DNA from: CAWIXB01 sp963839955 | GTDB lineage: Bacteria > Actinomycetota > Actinomycetes > JACCUZ01 | Reading direction: 5' to 3' | NCBI GenBank assembly: GCA_963839955.1 | Contig: CAWIXB010000001.1 | Span: 2,356,001 to 2,420,000, forward strand | DNA length: 64,000 bases | Shown here: positions 49,883 through 58,029 of the stretch, piece after piece | Position numbering within the stretch: the stretch's first letter is position 1 | How the letters are laid out: every line of letters starts with the position of its first letter | Notes under the pieces: generated by a model | Database searches by the model: none | Told to the model about the DNA's origin: nothing | The model's input: the letters and a program-made list of their open reading frames with translations, nothing else | Made by a program: the position numbers and the translations under genes

Positions 49883-52878
49883 GCGTAGAACACCCCGTTC
49901 ACGACGCTGCGGGCGCGCCGCGTCGAGCGTCGGTATTCGTCCACCAGCGCCCCCGCCGCGCCGGGAGGGTAGCCCAGGACACGAGCGACGCCGGAGAGCT
50001 CGCGCAGGTCGGTCGGCAGGCTGTCGCCCGGTCGGCCACGGACCAGGTGCACGGCGTTGCGCACCCGGCTGGCAGTGCGCCACGCATGTGCCAGCGTCTC
50101 GGCGTTCTCGTGGTCGACCAGCCCCGCCGCTTCAGCAGCGCGCAAAGCCTCCAACGTCCGCGTCGTCCGCAAGCCTTCGACCTCGGCGGCGTGCCGCAGC
50201 TGCATCAGCTGCACGGTCCACTCGACATCGGCAAGCCCGCCCGGACCCAGTTTCGTGTGCAGCGCCGGGTCGGCGCCACGGGGCAACCGCTCCGACTCGA
50301 CCCGCGCCTTGATCCGCCTGATCTCGCGCACCGCCGCATCGTTCAGGCCACCGTCGGGGTAGCGCAAGGGGTCGATGAGGTCGGTGAAGCGCCGCCCGAG
50401 CTCCTCGTCGCCCGCGACCGGCTCGGCTCGCAGCAGTGCCTGGCTCTCCCACACGTGCGCCCACCGCTCGTAGTAGGCGCGGTAGGACGCGAGTGTCCGT
50501 ATGAGCGGGCCCTGCCGCCCCTCCGGCCGCAGGTCCGCGTCGACCGCCAGCGACGGCTCCGGCGACGGCGTGCTCAGGAGCAGACGCAACCGCTCGACCA
50601 CCGCCTGCGCCGCCTCGGTCGCCGCCTGCTCCTCGGCACCGTCGACCGGGTCGTGCACGAAGAGCACGTCGGCGTCGCTGGCATAGGTCATCTCGCGGCC
50701 GCCGAAACTGCCCATCGCCACGACGAGCAGCCGCGTAGGCAGCGCTCCGCCGAGGGAGTCCTCCGCCGCGCGCGTCGCCGCATCCAGGGACGCCTGGACG
50801 GTCACCGCGGCGACGTCGGTCAGCGCCTCCTCCACCTCGGTGACCGATGCCACGTGCAGCACGTCTGCCGCGGCCACCCGGAAGAGCTCGCGGCGGCGCA
50901 CAGAACGGGCAAGCGACACCGCCTTCTGCGGGTCGTCGTGGCGGGCCACCGAGGCCCGCACCTCCGCGCCGAGCGCCGCACGCTGACGAGGCTTCAGGTC
51001 GTCGCTGCTGACCAGCATGGCGACCGCGTCCGGCGCGCGCTCGAGCAGCTCGGCGGCGTACCGGCTGCTCGCCAGCAACCCGGCGAGGCGCTCGGCCACG
51101 GCGCCCTCGTCGCGCAGCAGCCGCAGGTACCAGGGCGTGGTGCCGAGCGCGTCACTCACCCGGCGGAACGAGAGGAGTCCGCCGTCGGGGTCGGGCGCAC
51201 TGGCGAACCACCCGAGCATCACCGGCAGCAACGTCTTCTGGATCGCCGCGCGACGGCTTACGCCCGACGTCAGCGCCTCGATGTGGCGAAGGGCGCCCTG
51301 CGGGTCCAGGTAGCCGAGCGCCTCGAGTCGCGTTCGCGCCGCCTCCGGCGTGAGGCGGGCTTCGGCCGGGCCGAGGCGCGCGACCGAGGTGAGCAGCGGT
51401 CGGTAGAAGAGCTTCTCGTGCAACCGGCGTACGTCGCGGGCGTGCTGGCGCCACTGCTCGTTCAGCTCGGAGACCGGTGACGATCGCATCCCCAACGACC
51501 GCCCGAGCCGGCGCAGCTCTGTCTCGTCGACGGGCATGACATGCGTCCGGCGGAGTCGGTGCAGCTGCAAGCGGTGTTCGAGGGTGCGCAGGAATCGGTA
51601 CGCGCGATCGAGGTCGGCGGCGTCGTCGCGCCCGACGTACCCGTAGCTGGACAGCGCCTCCAACGCCTCCAGCGTGTTCGCGCTGCGGAGCGCGTCGTCC
51701 GTCCGCCCGTGCACGAGCTGGAGCAGCTGCACGCTGAACTCCACGTCGCGCAGCCCGCCCGGGCCGAGCTTGAGCTCGCGGTCACCGGCATCGGCCGGCA
51801 GCGAGCTCTCGACGCGGCGGCGCATCTGCTGCACGTCGGAGACGAAGTCGGGCCGGTCGGCCGCCCGCCAGACCATGGGGGCGACGGCGTCGACGTAGCG
51901 CCGCCCGAGATCGAGGTCACCCGCGACCGGGCGAGCCTTGAGCAGGGCCTGGAACTCCCAGGTCTTCGCCCACCGCTCGTAGTAGGCCACGTGGCTCGGC
52001 AGGGTCCGCACCAGAGGACCGGCCTTGCCTTCCGGTCGAAGTGCTGCGTCGACCGGCCAGATGCTGCCCTCGCTCGTCGGCGCTGAGCAGGCGCGCATCA
52101 GCGCGACGGCGAGCGCGGTCGCCGTCCGCAGAGCGGCGACATCGTCCGCGCCGTCCACGGCCTCGCCGACGAACACGACGTCGACGTCGCTGACGTAGTT
52201 GAGCTCGCGTCCACCGCACTTGCCCATCGCGACGACCGCGAGCCGGCACGGCGCAGCATCGGGGCGTTGCTCCGCACGCGCAACAGCGAGTGCGGCCTCC
52301 AACGTCGCACCGGCCAGGTCGGCGAGCTCGGCGGCCACACCGTCGACGGGTACCGCTCCGGTGAGGTCGCCCGCCGCCAAGAGCAGGACGGCGCCGCGGT
52401 ACGCGACGCGCAGTGCGTCGAGCACCGGCGCGTCAGCACCGGCGGCACGCGGCTCCGGGTCGTCCGGGTCGGCACCGACGGCGAGGAGCATCCGCTGACG
52501 GAGCCAGGCCGCGCTCGGGCGGGCGCCGGCCGGGCCGGCGAGCAGCCGCCACTCGTCGGGATGACGGGCGAGGTGTGCGGCTAGGGCCAGGCTCGAGCCG
52601 AGCACGGCGGTCAGGCGGTTCCGCAGGTCTTCGTCGTCGCGTAGTGCCGACACGACCGCGGTGGCTTCCGTCGACGCGGCAAGCAGGTTGCCCAGGCCGG
52701 CCAGGGCCGTGTCTGGATCGGCGGACGCAGCCAGCGCGGTGAACAGCGGCTCGTCGCCGTCGTCGGCGACGAGGTCGGCCAACGGCGGCTCCGCGAGCAA
52801 CGCTGCGGCGCGGTCGGGCTCGGTGAACCCGACCCTGGCCAGCCGCGCGGTCGCGCTGCCGCCACGCCGGAGAGTCAC
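49879..52878 (-). CDS. glnE: Bifunctional glutamine synthetase adenylyltransferase/deadenylase
   Basis: 999 residues. Two related nucleotidyltransferase domains: GKCGGRELNYVSDVDVVF near residue 222 (N-terminal deadenylase) and GSFGGREMTYASDADVLF near 722 (C-terminal adenylylase), each with the catalytic DxD and a following LRPEG...RTL...YYERW motif. It modifies the GlnA adenylylation Tyr. Start GTG 9 nt after the amidotransferase stop. No glnB/glnK gene is in this window. Confidence 0.97.
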   Translation of the reverse strand: MTLRRGGSATARLARVGFTEPDRAAALLAEPPLADLVADDGDEPLFTALAASADPDTALAGLGNLLAASTEATAVVSALRDDEDLRNRLTAVLGSSLALAAHLARHPDEWRLLAGPAGARPSAAWLRQRMLLAVGADPDDPEPRAAGADAPVLDALRVAYRGAVLLLAAGDLTGAVPVDGVAAELADLAGATLEAALAVARAEQRPDAAPCRLAVVAMGKCGGRELNYVSDVDVVFVGEAVDGADDVAALRTATALAVALMRACSAPTSEGSIWPVDAALRPEGKAGPLVRTLPSHVAYYERWAKTWEFQALLKARPVAGDLDLGRRYVDAVAPMVWRAADRPDFVSDVQQMRRRVESSLPADAGDRELKLGPGGLRDVEFSVQLLQLVHGRTDDALRSANTLEALEALSSYGYVGRDDAADLDRAYRFLRTLEHRLQLHRLRRTHVMPVDETELRRLGRSLGMRSSPVSELNEQWRQHARDVRRLHEKLFYRPLLTSVARLGPAEARLTPEAARTRLEALGYLDPQGALRHIEALTSGVSRRAAIQKTLLPVMLGWFASAPDPDGGLLSFRRVSDALGTTPWYLRLLRDEGAVAERLAGLLASSRYAAELLERAPDAVAMLVSSDDLKPRQRAALGAEVRASVARHDDPQKAVSLARSVRRRELFRVAAADVLHVASVTEVEEALTDVAAVTVQASLDAATRAAEDSLGGALPTRLLVVAMGSFGGREMTYASDADVLFVHDPVDGAEEQAATEAAQAVVERLRLLLSTPSPEPSLAVDADLRPEGRQGPLIRTLASYRAYYERWAHVWESQALLRAEPVAGDEELGRRFTDLIDPLRYPDGGLNDAAVREIRRIKARVESERLPRGADPALHTKLGPGGLADVEWTVQLMQLRHAAEVEGLRTTRTLEALRAAEAAGLVDHENAETLAHAWRTASRVRNAVHLVRGRPGDSLPTDLRELSGVARVLGYPPGAAGALVDEYRRSTRRARSVVNGVFYA

Positions 52879-52887
52879 GGGTGAACG

Positions 52888-53685
52888 CTAGTGCGCCAGG
52901 CTGGTCACGCGTGGCGCGCCCGGGCGGCCGCGGTGGGCGTGCACGGTCTCGGCGAAGCGGGTGGCAAGCAGGCGTCCCGCGGTGGCCACCTCGTCAGCGC
53001 GCGCCGCCATCGTCCGCGCGACCACCCCTGCGTCGCCTCCCACAGCGAGGATGTGGGCGGCATCGTGGTCGGCCCAGCGCACCAAGCTGTCTTGACTCAC
53101 TTCAGGGTGGAACTGCACGCCCCAGGCCGCCGCACCGACGCGGAAGACCTGGTTCGGGTACGCCTCAGTGCCGCCGAGCAAGCAGGCGTTCGGTGGCAGC
53201 TCGGTCACGGCGTCGAGGTGCATCGACGGCACCGCGAGCGGATCTGGCAGGCCTGCGCACAGCGTGTCGTCGCGCGCCGCCGGGCCCCAGGTCACGTCGA
53301 CCACGCCCGCCTCGATGCCGTTCCCGCCGATCTCGACCCGCCCGCCGCAGGCAACGGCCAGCAGCTGCGCGCCGAGACAGATGCCGAGCGTCGGCAGGCC
53401 GGACGAGACCGCGTCGGCCAGCAGGCGTCGGACACCGGGCAGCCAGGCGTGCAGCGCGTCGTCGTTCGCGCCCATCGAGCCGCCCAGCACGAGGAGGCCG
53501 TCGGCGGGCGACCCCTCGTTCGCCAGCCCGACGAGCGACTCCCCCGCGTACGGCCGGACGACGCGGATGTCGACGCCGGCCGCAGCGAGCCATTCCTCGA
53601 AGTGGTCGGCCGAGCAGTCGTCCTCGTGCTCCACGACGAGGACGACCGGACGAGCCGCCGGCTCCGTCGTTCCGGGTTCGCTCAC
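52888..53685 (-). CDS. Class I glutamine amidotransferase-like protein
   Basis: 265 residues from a GTG 1 nt after the glnA2 stop. It has GLPTLGICLGAQLLAVACGG near residue 97, with the nucleophile Cys, and GVQFHPEVS near 190 with the partner His and Glu. So the triad is intact. It resembles GMP-synthase-type amidotransferases but lacks a synthase domain. Lying between glnA2 and glnE, it probably hydrolyses a glutamyl compound or glutamine itself. The acceptor is unknown. Confidence 0.87.
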   Translation of the reverse strand: MSEPGTTEPAARPVVLVVEHEDDCSADHFEEWLAAAGVDIRVVRPYAGESLVGLANEGSPADGLLVLGGSMGANDDALHAWLPGVRRLLADAVSSGLPTLGICLGAQLLAVACGGRVEIGGNGIEAGVVDVTWGPAARDDTLCAGLPDPLAVPSMHLDAVTELPPNACLLGGTEAYPNQVFRVGAAAWGVQFHPEVSQDSLVRWADHDAAHILAVGGDAGVVARTMAARADEVATAGRLLATRFAETVHAHRGRPGAPRVTSLAH

Positions 53686-53686
53686 G

Positions 53687-55024
53687 TCAGAGGACAGGCA
53701 GATAGCGATCGAGCTCGAATGCCGTTACCTGACGCCGGTAGTCGGCCCACTCGGCCCGCTTGTTGCGCAGGAAGAAGTCGTAGACGTGCTCACCGAGCGT
53801 CTGGGCCACCAGCTCGCTGCGCTCCATGATGCGCACCGCGTCGGCCAGGCTCGCGGGAAGCGGCTCGATGCCCATCGACCGTCGTTCGGCGTCGGTCAGC
53901 TCCCAGACGTTGTCCTCGGCGCCGTCGGGCAGCTCGTAGCCCTCGTCGATGCCCTTGAGACCAGCGGCGAGCGTGACGGCGTACGCGAGGTAGGGGTTGC
54001 ACGCCGTGTCGGGGAGGCGGAACTCGATGCGGGTCGACTGCCCCTTGGTCGGCTTGTACATCGGGACGCGCACCATGGCCGACCGGTTGTTGTGTCCCCA
54101 GCAGATGTACGCCGGTGCCTCGCCGCCGTGCGTGAGGCGCTTGTAGGAGTTGACCCACTGGTTGGTGACGGCAGTGATCTCGCCGGCGTGCTGGAGCAGA
54201 CCAGCGATGAACGCACGTCCGACCTTGGACAGCTGGAACTGCGCGCCCGCCTCGAAAAAGGCATTGCGCTCGCCCTCGAAGAGCGAGAGGTGGGTGTGCA
54301 TTCCCGAGCCCGGGTAGTCGGTGAGCGGCTTAGGCATGAAGGACGCGTAGACGTCCTGGCTGAGCGCGACCTCCTTCATCACATGACGGAATGTCATGAT
54401 GTTGTCGGCCGTCGAGAGCGCGTCCGCGTAGCGCAGGTCGATCTCCTGCTGACCAGGCGCACCTTCGTGATGGCTGAACTCCACGGAGATGCCCATCGAC
54501 TCGAGCATGGTGATCGCATCACGCCGGAAGTCATGGCCGATGCCGTGCGCGAGGTGGTCGAAGTAGCCGCCGCGATCGATGGGAACGGGCACCTGGCCGG
54601 GGGTCGGCTGATCGCGGAACAGGAAGAACTCGATCTCGGGGTGCGTGTAGAAAGCGAACCCTGAGTCGGACGCACGCGCGAGCGTGCGCTTGAGCACCTG
54701 ACGCGGGTCTGCATACGACGCGGTGCCGTCCGGCATCAGGATGTCGCAGAACATCCGGGCGGTGCCCGGCGACTCGGATCGCCACGGCAGCACCTGGAAC
54801 GTGCCGGGGTCAGGCTTGGCCAGCATGTCCGACTCGTACACGCGAGCGAACCCCTCGATCGCCGAGCCGTCGAACCCGATCCCCTCGTCGAAGGCCCCTT
54901 CGAGCTCGGCCGGGGCGACCGCCACCGACTTCAGGAATCCCAGGACATCGGTGAACCACAACCGCACAAAGCGGATGTCACGTTCCTCGAGTGTCCTGAG
55001 AACGAATTCCTGTTGCTTGTCCAT
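53687..55024 (-). CDS. glnA2: Glutamine synthetase family protein GlnA2 (GSI-alpha type)
   Basis: 445 residues from the ATG at 55024. GS motifs: GFDGSAIEGF near residue 49, HPEIEFFLF near 127, GSGMHTHLSLFEG near 241 and RIEFRLPDTACNPYLAY near 335. The GlnE-target Tyr is absent (VWELTDAERR stands where GlnA has LYELPPDE), so it should escape adenylylation. Mycobacterial GlnA2 has the same place. It starts the glnA2-GATase-glnE-MFS operon. Confidence 0.93.
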   Translation of the reverse strand: MDKQQEFVLRTLEERDIRFVRLWFTDVLGFLKSVAVAPAELEGAFDEGIGFDGSAIEGFARVYESDMLAKPDPGTFQVLPWRSESPGTARMFCDILMPDGTASYADPRQVLKRTLARASDSGFAFYTHPEIEFFLFRDQPTPGQVPVPIDRGGYFDHLAHGIGHDFRRDAITMLESMGISVEFSHHEGAPGQQEIDLRYADALSTADNIMTFRHVMKEVALSQDVYASFMPKPLTDYPGSGMHTHLSLFEGERNAFFEAGAQFQLSKVGRAFIAGLLQHAGEITAVTNQWVNSYKRLTHGGEAPAYICWGHNNRSAMVRVPMYKPTKGQSTRIEFRLPDTACNPYLAYAVTLAAGLKGIDEGYELPDGAEDNVWELTDAERRSMGIEPLPASLADAVRIMERSELVAQTLGEHVYDFFLRNKRAEWADYRRQVTAFELDRYLPVL

Positions 55025-55047
55025 GTCACGAAGCCTGCCCTTTCGGT

Positions 55048-55063
55048 GTTACTGGGACGTTAC
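55048..55063 (-). promoter_or_regulatory. Possible GlnR half-sites upstream of glnA2
   Basis: On the minus strand two GTAAC half-sites (55063-55059 and 55052-55048) are 6 nt apart, 24-39 nt before the glnA2 start. This is like GTnAC-n6-GaAAC except that the second half reads GTAAC, so the match is weak compared with the site before glnA. Confidence 0.4.
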
Positions 55064-55193
55064 GTAGAATCCCTGGGCAGGATTTTGCCGACACATCGGC
55101 ACGTCGTGGGTAAACCGTGATGTGGAAGGGACGATCATTCCCCCAACGTCCTCCCTGCCCGCGAGGACGCACCCTGTCGACAGGAGTCACCTC

Positions 55194-55310
55194 ATGCAGC
55201 ACGTTCTCTCCCCCCTCACGACCACCCCCGGCGGCGCGTGGCACACCCCCGGTGGAGCCTGGCACACCCCCGGCGGCGCGTGGCACACCCCGGGTGGAGC
55301 GTGGCACTGA
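55194..55310 (+). CDS. 38-residue repeat peptide, four TPGGAWH units; candidate modified-peptide precursor
   Basis: ATG at 55194 with AGGAG 7 nt upstream, a clear ribosome binding site. A 10-residue N-terminal part (MQHVLSPLTT) precedes four tandem TPGGAWH repeats ending in His and a TGA. Units 1 and 3 are identical; units 2 and 4 differ from them only at Gly, Gly, Ala or Pro third positions, all synonymous, whereas the other frames and the opposite strand change residues. So the peptide is under selection. No known family comes to mind. A RiPP-type precursor, a metal-binding (Trp/His) peptide or a leader peptide are options. The 165-nt gap with glnA2 holds the two promoters. Confidence 0.75.
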   Translation: MQHVLSPLTTTPGGAWHTPGGAWHTPGGAWHTPGGAWH

Positions 55311-55387
55311 GCAGCGGGCATTACATCCTGTAGCCACTGGAGGCGCTGGACGGACTGACGAGCGGCCGAGAGCCGTCACCGACCCGA

Positions 55388-55404
55388 GTTGCGACTAACG
55401 CAAC
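55388..55404 (+). promoter_or_regulatory. Small inverted repeat before the GGDEF-EAL gene
   Basis: GTTGCG (55388-55393) and CGCAAC (55399-55404) flank 5 nt. It lies between the repeat-peptide gene and the GGDEF-EAL start. It could be an operator or a weak terminator. There is no T-run. Confidence 0.3.
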
Positions 55405-55430
55405 CCGGGGAGGGAGCTTGCCCAACCCGA

Positions 55431-55436
55431 CACAAT
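55431..55436 (+). promoter_or_regulatory. Possible -10 element (CACAAT) for the GGDEF-EAL gene
   Basis: CACAAT lies 6 nt before the GTG at 55443 and resembles TANNNT apart from the first base. A leaderless transcript is possible but less certain than for the other sites listed. Confidence 0.35.
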
Positions 55437-55442
55437 GGGCCG

Positions 55443-57992
55443 GTGGCTCCTTTGTCCCGGCCCGACCTGAAGGTCTGGCTGGTCACAGTCGTTCTCGCAA
55501 CCGCAGGGGCGCTCCTGTTGTTGCGAGAGACGAAGTTGCCCGAGCTCGAGCCGCACATCTGGTGGCCGCTGCTGGCCCTGCTCTTCGCCCTGACCGAGCG
55601 CTACGTCGTGCACCTGCCCTTCGGCGGCGACAACCACGCGCTCACCTTCAGCGAAGCCCCGATCGTGCTCGGCCTGTTCTTCGCCTCCTCCGGCGACATC
55701 GCGCTGGCCTGCCTGACCGGCAGCGTCGTGACACTCGCGCTGGTCTATCGCGATCCACCGATCAAGTTCATGTTCAACCTGGCCTGCTTCTTCGCCACCA
55801 CCATGGTGGCCGTCACCGTCTTCGACCTCATCTACACCCCGAAGCCTCCAGCACAGGCGCTCTCGCCCCCGGACTGGGCCGCCGCGGTGATCGCGATGCT
55901 CGTGGCGGGCCTGGTCAGCCATCTCGCCATCTCCACGGTGATCTCGCTGCGCCAAGGTCACTGGGAGTGGGGCGCGATCCTGCGGACCCTGCTCAGTGCC
56001 CTTGTCGGCACCTTGGTGGTCACCGACCTCGCACTGATCACCGCGCTGTTGCTCCGCGAGGAGCCGGCGGCGCTGCTGCTGTTGAGCGTCTTCGGCGCCA
56101 TGAGCTACACGCTCTACCGCGGCTACCACGTGCAGCGACTGCGTTACGGCCGACTCGAGCTGCTCTACCAGTTCACCCGGTCCGTCGACGTGTCCCTGCA
56201 GGACGAGTCCGTGCTCGAGACGGTCACCCGCGAGGCCCGCACGCTCCTGCGCGCCCGTCACGCGCAGGTCGTCGTCTGCCCGGACAGCGTGGCCCTCAAC
56301 CAGCCCGACGAGGGAGGGCTGTGGTGGGCGGCTGCGTGCGAGGGCAAGGTGGTGCGGTTCGCTCGCGGCAAGCGAGGCGAGCCCAACACGGCCCTGCGAA
56401 CCAGCGGCCACGTCGACGCCATGGCCGCACCACTGCGCGACGGCGGCCAGATCACCGGCGTGCTCTACGTCGCCGACCGGCTCGACGAGGTCAGCACGTT
56501 CGACGCCGAGGACGCCCGGCTGTTCGAGGCGCTGGCCGGCCACGCCAGCGTCGCACTGACCAACAGCGGGCTCGTCGAGCGCGTGCGAGCCGCCGCGCAG
56601 GAGACCGAGCACCTGTCGCTGCACGACCCCCTCACCGGGCTGCCCAACCGGCTGAACTTCCAGCAGCGCCTCGAGCGCCGGCTGGAGGCCACCGGGTCGG
56701 CGGCCGTCCTGCTCATGGATGTCGACCGGTTCAAGGAGGTCAACGACACGCTCGGCCACGACGTCGGCGACCAGCTGCTCAACCAGGTCGGCCAGCGGCT
56801 CCGCCGTCTCGAGCACGACGAGATCGTCGTTGCGCGCCTCGGGGGCGACGAGTTCGCCATCCTGCTCGGAGACGACGACGTCCATGTCGAGGGCATGGTG
56901 CAGCGCGTCATGCGCGACTTCTCCCGCCCGTTCGACGTGGGTGACGTGAAGCTCGACGTCTCGGCGAGCCTCGGTATGGCGGTCGCTCCCCGTGACGGGT
57001 CTTCGGCCGCGCTGCTGCTGCGCCGCGCCGAGGTCGCGATGTACGACGCCAAGCACCGGCTGGCCGGCGTCGCGCAGTATTCCCCCGACCGCGACCCCTA
57101 CAGCGCCCGCCGGCTCTCGCTCATCAGCGACCTCACCCGCGCCCTCGAGGACGGCGTCCTCGAGCTGCACTACCAGCCGCAGGCCGAGCCGAAGAGCGGC
57201 CGGGTCACCGGCGTCGAGGCCCTGCTGCGGTGGCGCCACCCGGTCTGGGGCCAGGTGCCGCCCGACGAGTTCATCCCTCTCGCCGAGCACACCGGGCTCA
57301 TCAAGCCGCTGACCAGGTTCGTCATCGAGACCGCTGTCCGTCAGTGCGCCGCATGGCGCGACGCAGGCACGCCGGTCTCCATCGCAGTCAACGTCTCGAT
57401 GCGCAACCTGCTCGAGGTCGAGCTCGCCGACGTGGTCGCCCGGCTGCTCGTGCAGGCCAACCTGCCGGCCCGGCTTCTCAAGCTCGAGGTCACCGAGAGC
57501 GCCATCGTCGCCGACCCGGAGCGCGCGGTGGTCGCACTGGAGCGACTCGTCGAGCTCGGCCTGTCGGTCTCCGTCGACGACTTCGGCACCGGCTACTCCT
57601 CGCTGACCCGGTTGCGCAACCTCCCGGTCCACGAGGTCAAGATCGACCGGGCGTTCGTCCGTCATCTCTCCGAGAGCACCGACGACCTCGCCATCGTCCG
57701 GGCGGTCATCAGCCTCGGGCACGACCTCGGCCTGAGCGTGGTCGCCGAGGGCGTCGAGGACGAGGCGTCGTGGCGCATTCTCGAGGGCCTCGGCTGCGAC
57801 CTCCTGCAGGGCTACCTGCTGGCCCGGCCGATGCCCACGGTCGCCATGACCAGCTGGTTGCGCGAGCACTTCGCAAGCCTCGCCACCCGGCTGCGTCGCG
57901 ACGAGCAGGACGAGCCCGTCGCTCCCGCGGCTGTCGCCGAGCTCCCGCCGTCGCTGCGTTCGACCAGGCGCTCCGGGCCGACGCCACTCTGA
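55443..57992 (+). CDS. Membrane GGDEF-EAL cyclic-di-GMP regulator with GAF-like domain
   Basis: 849 residues from a GTG. The N-terminus has several membrane helices (VWLVTVVLATAGALLLL; ASSGDIALACLTGSVVTLALVY; about residues 8-220), then a GAF-like sensor (about 245-390), a GGDEF domain with RLGGDEFAILL near residue 465 and an EAL domain with GVEALLRWRHP near 590, plus DDFGTGYSSL and the metal-binding ED motif. Both active sites look intact, so it may make and break c-di-GMP. It follows the repeat-peptide gene by 132 nt. Confidence 0.92.
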   Translation: MAPLSRPDLKVWLVTVVLATAGALLLLRETKLPELEPHIWWPLLALLFALTERYVVHLPFGGDNHALTFSEAPIVLGLFFASSGDIALACLTGSVVTLALVYRDPPIKFMFNLACFFATTMVAVTVFDLIYTPKPPAQALSPPDWAAAVIAMLVAGLVSHLAISTVISLRQGHWEWGAILRTLLSALVGTLVVTDLALITALLLREEPAALLLLSVFGAMSYTLYRGYHVQRLRYGRLELLYQFTRSVDVSLQDESVLETVTREARTLLRARHAQVVVCPDSVALNQPDEGGLWWAAACEGKVVRFARGKRGEPNTALRTSGHVDAMAAPLRDGGQITGVLYVADRLDEVSTFDAEDARLFEALAGHASVALTNSGLVERVRAAAQETEHLSLHDPLTGLPNRLNFQQRLERRLEATGSAAVLLMDVDRFKEVNDTLGHDVGDQLLNQVGQRLRRLEHDEIVVARLGGDEFAILLGDDDVHVEGMVQRVMRDFSRPFDVGDVKLDVSASLGMAVAPRDGSSAALLLRRAEVAMYDAKHRLAGVAQYSPDRDPYSARRLSLISDLTRALEDGVLELHYQPQAEPKSGRVTGVEALLRWRHPVWGQVPPDEFIPLAEHTGLIKPLTRFVIETAVRQCAAWRDAGTPVSIAVNVSMRNLLEVELADVVARLLVQANLPARLLKLEVTESAIVADPERAVVALERLVELGLSVSVDDFGTGYSSLTRLRNLPVHEVKIDRAFVRHLSESTDDLAIVRAVISLGHDLGLSVVAEGVEDEASWRILEGLGCDLLQGYLLARPMPTVAMTSWLREHFASLATRLRRDEQDEPVAPAAVAELPPSLRSTRRSGPTPL

Positions 57993-58029
57993 CCGTCAGG
58001 CCGGCGCGACCGCGGCATAAGGTCGAGGT

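Noticed and set aside
55026..55379. Minus-strand ORF reading through the TPGGAWH gene, with repeats of its own
   Set aside because: The base differences between units change residues in that frame but are synonymous in the plus-strand peptide, so it is a shadow.
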